NCBI GenBank assembly: GCA_903910585.1
Contig: CAIWAH010000183.1
Span: 23,446-87,445, forward strand
Direction of reading: 5' to 3'
Length of the DNA: 64,000 bases
Origin: an uncultured Verrucomicrobiota bacterium
GTDB lineage: Bacteria; Verrucomicrobiota; Verrucomicrobiia; Limisphaerales; UBA9464
Part shown: positions 8,092 through 17,316 of the stretch, piece by piece
Position numbering within the stretch: position 1 is the first letter of the stretch
How the letters are laid out: every line of letters begins with the position of its first letter
The notes under the pieces: generated by a model
The model's database searches: none
What the model saw: only the letters and a program-made list of their open reading frames with translations
What the model was told of the DNA's origin: nothing
Translations under genes and position numbers: made by a program

Positions 8092-9483
8092 ATGGCCAGT
8101 CCCGATTCCGAAGCCATCGCGCAGCTCCGCGAAGCCGTCCAGCTTTCACCCAAGAACCTGCCGCTCCGCCAGGCGCTCGCCGATGCGTTGCTCGCCGCCA
8201 GCCGGCCAGCCGAGGCCGAAACCGAATACCGCGCCGGCCTCGCCCTCGCCGCCGAGCACGCGGGACTGAAGCTCGGACTGGCCCGCGCCTTTCACGCGCA
8301 GGGCAAGCACAGCCACGCCCTGGTCGTCTGCGAAGACCTGGTGAAACGGCCCGATTGCCCGCCCCGGGCCTTCGTGCTGCACGCTCGCATCCTCGCCGGC
8401 ATCGGCGAGGTCGAGCAGGCCGTCGAGCAATACAAACGCGGCGTCGAAAAGGACCGTGCGGTCGCCGACGAGGAGTTCGCCCAACGCCTCGGCATCCGGA
8501 TCGAACCGGAGGCCCAGGAAGACGAGGATGACGACGATCCCTTCGGCACCGACGACGATGAATTGGTGGATGGCAAACTGCGCGCCTCCCGGCAGGGCGA
8601 GGAGGAATCCGAGGCTCCCGCAGAAGTGGAGCGCCCCAAGATCCGCTTCGATGACGTCGGCGGCATGGACGCGCTGAAGGAGGAAATCCGCCTCAAGATC
8701 ATCTACCCGCTCACCCATGCCGAAATGTATCGCGCCTACGGCAAGAGCATCGGCGGCGGCATCCTGCTCTACGGCCCGCCCGGCTGCGGCAAGACCCACC
8801 TCGCCCGCGCCACCGCCGGCGAGATCAAGGCTGGCTTCATCAGCATCGGCATCCACGACGTGCTCGACATGTGGATCGGCCAGAGCGAACGCCGCCTGCA
8901 CGAGATCTTCGAGCAGGCCCGTCGCAACCAGCCCTGCGTGCTGTTCTTCGACGAGGTGGACGCCCTCGGCGCCAGCCGCACCGACATGAAGCAGTCTGCC
9001 GGCCGCCACCTGATCAACCAGTTCCTCAGCGAACTCGACGGTGTGAAATCCAGCAACGACGGCCTGCTGATCCTCGGCGCGACCAATGCCCCGTGGCATC
9101 TCGACTCCGCGTTCCGCCGGCCCGGCCGCTTTGACCGCATCCTCTTCGTCCCGCCGCCCGACGCTGCGGCCCGCGCTGCCGTGCTCCGGCTGCATCTCAA
9201 GGGCAAGCCCTCCGAGGATGTGGACTACGACCACGTCGCGAAGAAGACCGACGGCTTCTCCGGCGCGGACCTCAAGGCGGTGATGGACGTGACCATCGAG
9301 AACAAGCTGCGCGAGGCGATGAAGTCCGGCGTGCCCGCGCCCATCCGCACCAAGGACCTGGTGAACGCCGCCGGCACGCTGAAGCCGACCACGCGCGAAT
9401 GGTTTGCCACGGCGCGCAACTACGCGCTCTACGCCAACCAAGGCGGCGCGTATGACGACATTTTGAAGTTCATCGAACGGTGA
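8092..9483 (+). CDS. TPR-AAA ATPase (26S protease/CDC48-like AAA module)
   Basis: A 463-residue protein. Residues about 1-125 form TPR-like helical repeats (AIAQLREAVQLSPKNLPLRQALADALLAA, then repeats ending near VEQYKRGVEKD). An acidic linker follows (EDEDDDDPFGTDDDE, about 142-160). The AAA module occupies about 180-440 with FDDVGGMDALKEEI, Walker A GPPGCGKTH (about 226-234), Walker B VLFFDEVDALGAS, the second region of homology around GATNAPWHLDSAFRRPGRFDR with the paired arginine fingers, and the sensor-2 GFSGADL. There is no protease or membrane segment. It would work as a hexameric remodelling ATPase with the TPR part recruiting substrate. Its stop overlaps the start of the next gene (TGATG), so it heads a tightly coupled operon. 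Confidence 0.88.
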   Translation: MASPDSEAIAQLREAVQLSPKNLPLRQALADALLAASRPAEAETEYRAGLALAAEHAGLKLGLARAFHAQGKHSHALVVCEDLVKRPDCPPRAFVLHARILAGIGEVEQAVEQYKRGVEKDRAVADEEFAQRLGIRIEPEAQEDEDDDDPFGTDDDELVDGKLRASRQGEEESEAPAEVERPKIRFDDVGGMDALKEEIRLKIIYPLTHAEMYRAYGKSIGGGILLYGPPGCGKTHLARATAGEIKAGFISIGIHDVLDMWIGQSERRLHEIFEQARRNQPCVLFFDEVDALGASRTDMKQSAGRHLINQFLSELDGVKSSNDGLLILGATNAPWHLDSAFRRPGRFDRILFVPPPDAAARAAVLRLHLKGKPSEDVDYDHVAKKTDGFSGADLKAVMDVTIENKLREAMKSGVPAPIRTKDLVNAAGTLKPTTREWFATARNYALYANQGGAYDDILKFIER

Positions 9484-10871
9484 TGAGTGCGAGAACGGCA
9501 CGGGCAATCCTTTGGTTTGATCGTGGCTCCGTCATTGAAGCGGAGGCGGAACTGCGCGCCGCCCTGGCCGAAGGCGAGGATACGGCGGAAACCCGGGCCA
9601 TGCTTGCGCTCTGCTTGCTCCGGTCCGGTCTGCCTGAGCCGGCGGCCCAAGAGATCAAATCAGGCTTGGCCAAGGACCCGGGCTGCGCCTTCGTGCATTA
9701 CGCCAATTCTTACGTCGAAGAGGCGGAATTGGAGTTCGTGCAGATTCCGTTTCTGGGGCTCAGTCCACTGGATGGAGCCAAGGCGCGAGCCTGCCTTAAA
9801 AGCATCGTCCGCGCCGTGGAATTGGAGCCCGACGAAGTTCGCTTCCTGCTTCGCCTGGCAGAGGTTCAACGAGTGCTATTCAACCGTTGGCGGGAGGCTC
9901 TGAGCGCGGCGGAGCAGGCTCTCGCATTGGAGCCGAATCATCCGGGAGCGGCCATTGAACGGGCCACAGCGTTGAGTCATTTGCGTAGGAAAGCCGAAGC
10001 CCGCGAGACACTGGCCTCGGCGCTGGCAGCTAATCCGGACTCATCCGGAGCCCATGCCGGCGTAGGTTGGGCTCTTCTGCACGCCGGTGACCATGCGAAG
10101 GCGAAAGCACTCTTCGACGAGGCGTTGCGCCTGAATGCCGTCAGTGATTGGGCTCAGGCGGGCGCCTTGGAGGCGGCCAAGCATCGCTATCGAAGCTACC
10201 GGGTGATTGCGACCGTGAAATATTGGTTCATCCACCAACCCGTCCTACTTCGCCTCATTTACGGATTGTCCGCGGTCGTGGGTGCTGGCGCTTTGCTTGT
10301 GGGAATCATGAAGGCGTTCGATCCGGTTGTGCGTCCACGGCTGGGAAATGAAGGCACCGCACTAGTGATGGTTCCGCTCATGTTTGCAGTGATCCTTTCA
10401 GTGATGTTTCACGACGCCATCTTTGCCTGGCTTGTCCGTCGGCAACCAGCCGGGCAAACCAGTTCGGCAGCAGTTCAACGAACCGCCGTTTCCGAACAAC
10501 TCGGCATTCTAATCCCAGGCTTGATAGGAGCCACCGTGTTGGGGCTCCTAAAGTGGCGAGCACCGAGTTCGCTGCCGGTTCTCTTTGGGCTGCTGCCTGG
10601 AGTCTGGTCGCTGTGGCTTGCCTTCGCCAAAACCCCACCTGGAAACCTGCGACTGTGGCTCACGGCCTACGCAGTGCTGTTGCTCATCATCGGGCCGCTG
10701 ACAGCGACTTCATGGCGAGAATGGTTTGCCGCACACGATAGGATGTGGAGTTTCGTGGCCATGATCGCCCCGATCGTGCCGCCGGGCATAGTCCATGAAT
10801 TCGCTGAACGCGCCCGGAGACAGCAAGCTCATGACGATGCAGTGGCCGCAGTTAGCAGAGAACCACATTAA
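9483..10871 (+). CDS. TPR-repeat integral membrane protein (paralogue 1)
   Basis: A 462-residue protein whose ATG overlaps the stop of the AAA gene by one base; a GTG one codon earlier is the alternative. Residues 1 to about 235 are TPR-type helix pairs (AEAELRAALAEGEDTAETRAMLALCLL, AEQALALEPNHPGAAIERATALSHL, AKALFDEALRLNAVSDWAQAGALEA). The C-terminal half has about six hydrophobic segments: LLRLIYGLSAVVGAGALLVG, TALVMVPLMFAVILSVMF, LGILIPGLIGATVLGLL, LPVLFGLLPGVWSLWLAF, LTAYAVLLLIIGPL and MWSFVAMIAPIVPP. It shares this layout and repeat phrasing with the next gene, so the two arose by duplication. Its codons are noticeably less GC-biased than those of its neighbours (for example TTG, CAA, AAT). 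No function can be assigned beyond a TPR scaffold anchored in the membrane. Confidence 0.75.
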   Translation: MSARTARAILWFDRGSVIEAEAELRAALAEGEDTAETRAMLALCLLRSGLPEPAAQEIKSGLAKDPGCAFVHYANSYVEEAELEFVQIPFLGLSPLDGAKARACLKSIVRAVELEPDEVRFLLRLAEVQRVLFNRWREALSAAEQALALEPNHPGAAIERATALSHLRRKAEARETLASALAANPDSSGAHAGVGWALLHAGDHAKAKALFDEALRLNAVSDWAQAGALEAAKHRYRSYRVIATVKYWFIHQPVLLRLIYGLSAVVGAGALLVGIMKAFDPVVRPRLGNEGTALVMVPLMFAVILSVMFHDAIFAWLVRRQPAGQTSSAAVQRTAVSEQLGILIPGLIGATVLGLLKWRAPSSLPVLFGLLPGVWSLWLAFAKTPPGNLRLWLTAYAVLLLIIGPLTATSWREWFAAHDRMWSFVAMIAPIVPPGIVHEFAERARRQQAHDDAVAAVSREPH

Positions 10872-10878
10872 CTTTTCC

Positions 10879-12153
10879 ATGTCCGCCAACTCCCTCGAAG
10901 CCCGGTTCGCCCGCGCCGAGCTGCTCTACCAGCAGTCGCGGCACGAACTGGCCGCCCACGAATTGCGCCAGATCCTGGCGGTCGCCCCGGAGAATCCGCC
11001 GGCGCACGCGCTGCTGGCGCTCTGTTTCGTCGAACAGAAGCAGTTCGCCGAGGCCCAGCGCGAGGCGGAGATCGCGGTCGGTCAGGGGCCGGATTTCGCC
11101 TTTGCGCACTATGCCCGGGCCCGGGTGCTGGAGGAGCGGAATGACTTCGACGGCGCGGCGGCCGCCATCGGCGAGGCCATCCGGCTGGAACCGACCGATG
11201 CGGATTTCCACGCGATGCACGCGCAGATCCGGTTCAACCGGAAGGAATGGCCGCTCGCGTTGGCCGCCGCGGAGACCGGACTCCAGTTCGACCCGGAACA
11301 CGTCGCCGCGAACAACCTGCGGGCAATGGCTCTGGTGAAGCTGGGCCGCCAGGCCGAAGCCGGACAGACCATTGACGCGACCCTGGCGCGCAGTCCGGAG
11401 AACTCCTTCACGCACGCGAACCGCGGCTGGACGTTGCTGGAGTCCGGCGACCGGAAAAAGGCACTGGAACACTTCCAGGAATCGCTCCGGCTGGATCCAA
11501 CGAACGACTGGGCCCGCTCCGGCGTGGTCGAGGCGCTCAAGGCGGGCAACCCGATCTACGCGTTGATGCTGCGCTACTTCCTGTGGATGCAGAAGCTGAG
11601 TCAGGGCATGCAGTGGGCGGTCATCATCGGGCTGTTCGTCGGCAACAAGCTGCTCGGGGCCTGGGCCGCCGCCAATCCGGCGATGAAGCAGTGGGTGCTG
11701 CCCATCCAGTTGGTTTATCTCGCCTTCGTGCTGCTCACCTGGCTGGCCCAGCCGATTTTCAACCTGCTGCTGCGGCTCAACCGCTACGGACGCCTGGCGC
11801 TTTCGGAGGAGCAGACCCGCTCGGCCAACCTCGTGGGAGCCTGCCTGTTCACCGGCTTGGCCGCCCTGGGAATCGCCCTCGCCACCGGTTTCCCGCCCTG
11901 GCTGTTCGTGCTGATGCTGATTTCCTTCGGCCTGGCGCTGCCGATTTCCGCGGTGTTCGACTGCCACCGGGGCTGGCCACGCAACGTGATGATGACCTAC
12001 GCCGGGGCGATGGGCTTGGCCGGCTTGGGGGCCGTGGTGCTGGTCGCGGCAGACAAACCGCTTGGCATGGGGCTGCTCGGGCTCTTTTTCATGGGGATCT
12101 TCATCAACGGATTCCTCGCCAACATCCTGATGAGCCAGCGGCCTAGGCGCTGA
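10879..12153 (+). CDS. TPR-repeat integral membrane protein (paralogue 2)
   Basis: A 424-residue protein from the ATG at 10879, 7 bp after the preceding stop; the frame is open back to 10795 inside the previous gene. Residues about 1-210 are five or more TPR units (ARAELLYQQSRHELAAHELRQILAVAPENPPAHALLALCFVEQKQFAEAQREAEIA and later LLESGDRKKALEHFQESLRLDPTNDWARSGVVEALKA, split here by domain). The C-terminal half has about six membrane segments (AVIIGLFVGNKLLGAW, LPIQLVYLAFVLLTWLA, GACLFTGLAALGIALATG, LFVLMLISFGLALPIS, MMTYAGAMGLAGLGAVVLVA, GMGLLGLFFMGIFINGFLA). It parallels the upstream protein in architecture. The shared ending of the TPR part (DEALRLN..SDWAQAG versus QESLRLD..NDWARSG) shows common descent. 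Confidence 0.78.
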   Translation: MSANSLEARFARAELLYQQSRHELAAHELRQILAVAPENPPAHALLALCFVEQKQFAEAQREAEIAVGQGPDFAFAHYARARVLEERNDFDGAAAAIGEAIRLEPTDADFHAMHAQIRFNRKEWPLALAAAETGLQFDPEHVAANNLRAMALVKLGRQAEAGQTIDATLARSPENSFTHANRGWTLLESGDRKKALEHFQESLRLDPTNDWARSGVVEALKAGNPIYALMLRYFLWMQKLSQGMQWAVIIGLFVGNKLLGAWAAANPAMKQWVLPIQLVYLAFVLLTWLAQPIFNLLLRLNRYGRLALSEEQTRSANLVGACLFTGLAALGIALATGFPPWLFVLMLISFGLALPISAVFDCHRGWPRNVMMTYAGAMGLAGLGAVVLVAADKPLGMGLLGLFFMGIFINGFLANILMSQRPRR

Positions 12154-12174
12154 ACCTCCAAGTCCAGGCTTCCC

Positions 12175-14289
12175 GTGGAACTTCGTGACTTTGCCGAGCA
12201 GGTGCTGTTCGCGACGACGCTCGCGGACAAGCTCGCCTGCCCCGAAGTCATCACCGACGAGCGCCCCGGACCAGCCCTCGCGACACCAACGATGCCGGGA
12301 CGGCCAGCCGAACTGAGCTTCAAGGCCCAGGGCGCCGGCAAAGGCGAGTTCCCCGGCACCCACCAGCTCGAAAACCCCACCGAGCGCGGCCGCCTGCTGC
12401 ATTTCTTCGCGAACCACGAACTGCTCGCGACCGAACTCATGGCGCTGGTGCTGCTGAAGTTTCCCGACGCGCCGACCGCCTTCCGCCGCGGGGTGCTCCA
12501 GACCCTGCGCGACGAACAGGAACACACGCGCCTCTACGTGGAGCGGATGCGGGCGTGCGGACTGGCGTTCGGCGACCTGCCCGTCAGCGGATTTTTCTGG
12601 CGGGCCGTATCCGGCATGGAAAGCCCGATGGATTATGTCGCCGGGCTGAGCCTGACGTTCGAGCAGGCGAATCTCGACTTTGCGCGCCACTTTTCGCAGG
12701 GCTTTGCCACGGTCGGCGATGCGGAATCGGCGGCGCTGCTGGAGCGAATTTACCGCGACGAAATCGGCCACGTCGCCTACGGCCTCAAGTGGTTCCGCCG
12801 CTGGAAGAATCCGACGGAAACCGATTGGGACGCCTTCTGCCGGCAACTGAAGTTCCCGCTCACGCCCCGACGCGCCAAGGGCTTCTCGGTGAATTTCGCC
12901 GGCCGTCAGGCAGCCGGTCTGGAGCCGGACTTCATCGCCCAGCTCGAAGTCTATTCGCAGTCCAAAGGCCGCACGCCGAACGTGTTCTGGTTCAATCCGC
13001 TTTCCGAGGCCGGCCTCGCGCAGGGCGGGCCGTTCGTGCCGTCCAAGCCACAGGCCCAGCTCGTGCACGATCTGGCGACGTTGCCGCAGTTTCTTGCCCG
13101 GGAAGACGACGTGGTGCTCGTGCCCCGGCGGCCATCGGTTGAATTCCTGAGCGGACTCAAGCGGGCCGGTTTCCTGCTGCCGGAGTTCGTCGAGCTCGAA
13201 GGCGGACGGCTGCCCCGCACGCTCACCGGGCGAAAGCTGGGTGAACTGCGCCCGTGGGCATGGGGGCCGGACAGCGCGGAGCTTCTCGCTCCCCTGTTCA
13301 GCCAATGCGCGACACCGCCCCAACCGGCCGTGGAAAGCAGCCATCTCGCCTTGGCGGAGCTGTATTCCAAAGCCTGGAGCGCCGATTTCCTGCGCGAGTG
13401 GTCCGCCGGGATTCGGAGCGCGGAGGACGAATTTCCCGGGCAATTTCTCTGCCCGCCGGAAGACATCGGCGTCGCCGTTCGGAGCGGTTCCGAAGCCCTG
13501 GAGGCGATCCAGTCCATCCGGTGTCGCGGACACCATCGGGTGGTCGCCAAGCAGGCTCTCGGACTCGCCGGACAAAATGCGCTGCGTCTGTGGGAACCCG
13601 AGTTGCTGCCCAACCAGATTCGCTGGCTGGAAGGGCTCTTCGCAGCCGGTCGCACGGTCATCATCGAACCATGGCTGGATCGGCTCGCAGACTTTTCCGT
13701 GCAAACGGAGATGACTTCGCGCGGGCTCGAACTGCTCGGCTATGCCGGCCTGATCAACGATCAACGTGGGCAGTTTCAGGCCAACACGGCGGCCCCGGAC
13801 TTTTCCCGGCGGTTGCCGACCGCGGTGACAGAAGTGTTCCGTGGCCAATCCGAAGTCGCCCGGCGCCTGCCACGGCTCTATCCCGAAACCCTTCTGCCCC
13901 GGCTGGAATCGCGGCTGAAGGCCGCCGGATTCCTTGGGCCGCTGGGAATTGACGCCTTCGTTTATCGCGACCGCGAGGGTGGCGTTCGCCTCAAAGCCGT
14001 CGTGGAGATCAATCCCCGCTACACGATGGGGCGCCTTGCACTGGAGCTGATGCGTTTTGTCGCCCCCGGCAGTTCGGGGGAATTCCGGCTCGTGAATCGC
14101 GCCGCGCTGCGCGCCTGGGGAGCCGCTGACTTCCCCGCATTCGCCCGGCAGCTTCAGGACACGGAACCGGTGCTCCTCGAGGGCGTTCCCCATCCGCGCC
14201 TCCGCCGCGGAACCGTCTGCCTCACGGACCCGCGCACTGCCGCGGCTTGCCTTGCCATCTGGCGGGCTTCCGCCCGCGTCGAGACTTGA
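12175..14289 (+). CDS. DUF455 ferritin-like domain fused to an ATP-grasp-like domain
   Basis: A 704-residue protein starting at GTG 12175, 21 bp after the TPR gene. Residues about 1-270 form a ferritin-like DUF455 domain whose helices carry di-iron type ligands: HELLATELMALVL, RDEQEHTRLYVERM and YRDEIGHVAYGLKW (ExxH and DExxH). The C-terminal part (about 290-700) resembles an ATP-grasp: a basic stretch HHRVVAKQALG for nucleotide binding, VIIEPWLDRLADFSVQTEM, and the metal/ATP motif KAVVEINPRYTMGRLALELM. Such fusions are annotated in several phyla but, as far as I know, none is characterised. The fusion pairs a likely metal-dependent oxidase or hydroxylase with a carboxylate-amine ligase, which suggests small-molecule or peptide modification. 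That function is inference. Confidence 0.8.
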   Translation: MELRDFAEQVLFATTLADKLACPEVITDERPGPALATPTMPGRPAELSFKAQGAGKGEFPGTHQLENPTERGRLLHFFANHELLATELMALVLLKFPDAPTAFRRGVLQTLRDEQEHTRLYVERMRACGLAFGDLPVSGFFWRAVSGMESPMDYVAGLSLTFEQANLDFARHFSQGFATVGDAESAALLERIYRDEIGHVAYGLKWFRRWKNPTETDWDAFCRQLKFPLTPRRAKGFSVNFAGRQAAGLEPDFIAQLEVYSQSKGRTPNVFWFNPLSEAGLAQGGPFVPSKPQAQLVHDLATLPQFLAREDDVVLVPRRPSVEFLSGLKRAGFLLPEFVELEGGRLPRTLTGRKLGELRPWAWGPDSAELLAPLFSQCATPPQPAVESSHLALAELYSKAWSADFLREWSAGIRSAEDEFPGQFLCPPEDIGVAVRSGSEALEAIQSIRCRGHHRVVAKQALGLAGQNALRLWEPELLPNQIRWLEGLFAAGRTVIIEPWLDRLADFSVQTEMTSRGLELLGYAGLINDQRGQFQANTAAPDFSRRLPTAVTEVFRGQSEVARRLPRLYPETLLPRLESRLKAAGFLGPLGIDAFVYRDREGGVRLKAVVEINPRYTMGRLALELMRFVAPGSSGEFRLVNRAALRAWGAADFPAFARQLQDTEPVLLEGVPHPRLRRGTVCLTDPRTAAACLAIWRASARVET

Positions 14290-14493
14290 GCCGGTTCGCG
14301 CTTCGCGGCCGGCAAGAATCCCCAGTTCCATTCATGCACCGACCTCCCAGCGGTGGGTCTGTTTCATTTCGGCAGGGTGGACAAAAAGCAACAGCGTCCC
14401 GACGGCCGGAAACTTAACTGAAAAATTTTTCAGCAAACGATGACCCCGATTTTGAAGGGGTTGCGGCTACCGGGCCGGCCGGACCCCGGGGCG

Positions 14494-14509
14494 TGGCACC
14501 ACCGGTGCT
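14494..14509 (+). promoter_or_regulatory. Sigma-54 (-24/-12) promoter of glnB-amtB
   Basis: TGGCAC at 14494-14499 and GTGCT at 14505-14509 match the RpoN consensus (TGGCAYR-N4-TTGCW), with GG and GC in the invariant spacing and one T replaced by G. The start of transcription would fall near 14521, about 80 nt before the glnB ATG. The 312-bp gap 14290-14601 holds nothing else I can support; an NtrC-type enhancer site was not recognised by eye. Confidence 0.7.
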
Positions 14510-14541
14510 TAAAGGGCGTCAGTCCGGTCCGTGTGTCGTAA

Positions 14542-14940
<399 letters not shown>

Positions 14941-14974
14941 AACCCACTTTCAACCCTTCACTGCAATCACTCCC

Positions 14975-16378
14975 ATGAAGAAACTGCTATTCCTGTTTGC
15001 CTGCCTGCTCCTGGCGTTCACCGCCGTGGATGTCCGCGCTGCGGATCCCAGCGTCGAGGAACGACTCGCCGACATCGAGGCCTACATCAACAACGGCGCC
15101 CGCGCCACGGCTGGCAATACCAACGTGACCACCAAGATTTCCGGCCCCGGCCCCGGTCACAATGCCTGGCAGATGACCTCCACGGCCCTGGTGCTGTTCA
15201 TGACGCTGCCCGGTTTGGCACTGTTCTACGGCGGCCTGGTGCGCAAGAAGAACATCCTCTCCGTCCTCGCCCAGTGCATGGGCATCGCTGGCCTGGTGAC
15301 CATCCTCTGGTGGGCCTGCGGCTACAGCCTGTCATTTGGCGCCGGCAACGCCTTCATCGGTGACCTGGCCTACAAGTTCCTCGATGGCGTGAATCCGGGC
15401 GCAGTGGGCGCGGGCTACCACTGGATCAGCGACTCCATGTGGGCGATGTTCCAGCTGACCTTCGCGATCATCACGCCGGCGCTGATCCTCGGCGCGATTG
15501 CGGAACGCATGAAGTTCCTCGCGGTGCTGGTATTCGTCGGCCTCTGGATGTTCGCGGTCTACTTCCCGTTCGCCCACATGGTGTGGTCCACGACCGGTTT
15601 CATGTGCGGTCCGCTGAACCCGGGCGCCACGATCAAGGCGATCGACTTCGCCGGCGGCACCGTGGTGCACATGACCTCCGGTTGGTCGGCACTCGTCCTC
15701 TGCATCATCCTCGGCAAGCGCAAGGGCTTCGGCAAGGAACCCATGACCCCGCACTCGATGACGCTCTGCATGGTCGGCACCGGCATGCTATGGGTCGGCT
15801 GGTATGGCTTCAACGCCGGCTCGGCACTGGGCGCTGATGCGATCGCTTCGAACGCCTTCACCACGACGACACTGGCCGCCGCCACCGCCGGTTTCGTGTG
15901 GGCGGTTCTGGAATGGATCCTCCGTGGCAAGCCCAGTGTGCTCGGTTTCTGCTCCGGCATCGTTGCCGGTCTGGTTGTCATCACTCCCGGCTGCGGCTTC
16001 GTGACCGCCACCTCCTCGGTAATCATCGGCGTGCTCGCCGGTCTGGTTCCGTTCCTCGCCTGCTCTTACCTGAAGAAGATGCTCGGCTATGACGACGCGC
16101 TCGACACCTTCGGTGTGCACGGTGTCGGCGGCACGATGGGCGCCATCCTCACCGGCGTCTTTGCCGACGAGAAGGCCAACTCGGTGGTGGCAGGGCTCAA
16201 GCAGGGCCTGCTCGGCGCGCAGCTCAAGGCGGTCGTCCTGACCATCGTCTGGAGCGTGGTGGCGACCGTGGTGATCGCCTACATCGTCAAGGCGGTCATC
16301 GGCCTCCGCCCGTCCGAAGAAGTGGAAGTGTCCGGCCTCGACCTCGCCGAGCATGGCGAGGAAGGCTACCACGGCTGA
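14975..16378 (+). CDS. amtB: Ammonium transporter (Amt/Mep/Rh family)
   Basis: A 467-residue protein with an N-terminal signal sequence (MKKLLFLFACLLLAFTAVDVRAAD), a short periplasmic stretch and then eleven membrane spans. Family hallmarks are present: LVLFMTLPGLALFYGGLVRKKN, the Trp-rich ammonium-recruiting region, DFAGGTVVHMTSGWSALVLC with the first pore histidine (VVHM), and FGVHGVGGTMGAILTGVFA with the second pore histidine region. The transporter conducts ammonium/ammonia across the inner membrane and is plugged by GlnB/GlnK, which is encoded just upstream. A strong terminator follows at 16403, closing a two-gene operon. Confidence 0.97.
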   Translation: MKKLLFLFACLLLAFTAVDVRAADPSVEERLADIEAYINNGARATAGNTNVTTKISGPGPGHNAWQMTSTALVLFMTLPGLALFYGGLVRKKNILSVLAQCMGIAGLVTILWWACGYSLSFGAGNAFIGDLAYKFLDGVNPGAVGAGYHWISDSMWAMFQLTFAIITPALILGAIAERMKFLAVLVFVGLWMFAVYFPFAHMVWSTTGFMCGPLNPGATIKAIDFAGGTVVHMTSGWSALVLCIILGKRKGFGKEPMTPHSMTLCMVGTGMLWVGWYGFNAGSALGADAIASNAFTTTTLAAATAGFVWAVLEWILRGKPSVLGFCSGIVAGLVVITPGCGFVTATSSVIIGVLAGLVPFLACSYLKKMLGYDDALDTFGVHGVGGTMGAILTGVFADEKANSVVAGLKQGLLGAQLKAVVLTIVWSVVATVVIAYIVKAVIGLRPSEEVEVSGLDLAEHGEEGYHG

Positions 16379-16402
16379 TTTCTGGCAGTGTGTGTAAACG
16401 AG

Positions 16403-16431
16403 CCGCGTCCGGGTGTCCGGACGCGGTTTTT
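16403..16431 (+). terminator. Rho-independent terminator of glnB-amtB
   Basis: Perfect 10-bp stem CCGCGTCCGG (16403-16412) with CCGGACGCGG (16417-16426), a 4-nt loop and five T. It starts 24 bp after the amtB stop. Confidence 0.93.
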
Positions 16432-16464
16432 GCTTCTCCGGGACTCCGAAAACGAAGCCGATAA

Positions 16465-17316
16465 TCACCGGACTTCGATGACCAGGGCCGTGGTGTTGTC
16501 CCGCCCGCTGGCCGCCACCGAATCCAGCACCAACCGCTGCGCGGGATTGGTTCCGTCCGCGCTGGTCGGGTTTCTGAAAACATCCTCAATGGCGTGGTTG
16601 TAGAGTCCATCCGTCAGACCGTCGGAGCACAGCAGGAACCGGTCACCAGGCTCCAGACCCACGGCGCCCAGTTGCGGGTCCACGAACTGGTTGGAACCGC
16701 CCAAGGATTTCTGGAGCACGTGTCGCCGGGGGTGCGTCCGGGCCTCCCGTTCGTTGATCTGGCCATTCCGGAACAACCAGCCCACGTAGGTATCGTCGTG
16801 ACTCAGCTGGCGAATGCCGCCGGCGGCGGGGAGGTAGTAAAGGCGGCTGTCGCCGACATGGGCGAAATAGAGCCATTTCGGCGAGAACCAGCCCAGGGTC
16901 ATCGTGGTTTCCATGCCCCGGCATTCCTCGTAGCTGTTGCCGACGTAGGCGAGCGCCTTGTGGACCTGCGTGAACAGTTCGGTCAGCACGTCGCCGGCAC
17001 CGGCATCCAGTCCTTTGGCCGACTGCTGGAAGGAGCGGGGCAGCAGGGTGGTGATCTTTTCCACCGCAATCCGACTGGCAAACTCGCCCGCCTTGGCTCC
17101 CCCCATGCCGTCGCAGACCGCGAAGGCGAAATCCGTGGTCGCAAGCGGGGCCTCGCCCAACCGCCCCAGACGGTGGACTTCCTGGGCGTCAAACCGCAGG
17201 GCAAGGAACGAATCCTCGTTGTTGGCGCGGACCCGGCCCTTGTCGGTCCAACCGAACCAGCGGAGTTCCCTCGCAACAGGATCAGGAACCGGGAGTTTTT
17301 TGGCGTTTTTCTTCAA
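16465..17316 (-). CDS. PP2C-family Ser/Thr protein phosphatase
   Basis: A 283-residue stand-alone PPM/PP2C catalytic domain. Metal-binding and signature motifs are all visible: WTDKGRVRANNEDSF (first Asp region), FAVCDGMGGAKAGEFAS, LYFAHVGDSRLYYL, LSHDDTYVGW, FLLCSDGLTDGLYN and the final SGRDNTTALVIEVR. It would remove phosphate from Ser/Thr in a Mn/Mg-dependent reaction in the cytosol. The gene start overlaps the end of the upstream kinase-like gene by 35 bp, so the two are co-transcribed as an antagonistic pair. They lie between glnB-amtB and glnA, which hints at, but does not prove, a link to nitrogen control. Confidence 0.93.
   Translation of the reverse strand: MKKNAKKLPVPDPVARELRWFGWTDKGRVRANNEDSFLALRFDAQEVHRLGRLGEAPLATTDFAFAVCDGMGGAKAGEFASRIAVEKITTLLPRSFQQSAKGLDAGAGDVLTELFTQVHKALAYVGNSYEECRGMETTMTLGWFSPKWLYFAHVGDSRLYYLPAAGGIRQLSHDDTYVGWLFRNGQINEREARTHPRRHVLQKSLGGSNQFVDPQLGAVGLEPGDRFLLCSDGLTDGLYNHAIEDVFRNPTSADGTNPAQRLVLDSVAASGRDNTTALVIEVR

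Noticed and set aside
10852..14331. A very long open frame on the minus strand (over 1100 codons) opposite the TPR and DUF455 genes
   Set aside because: Its translation is low-complexity Arg/Gly/Gln/His-rich text without domain motifs, while the plus strand encodes clear TPR, ferritin-like and ATP-grasp motifs. It is an antisense artefact of GC-rich codons.
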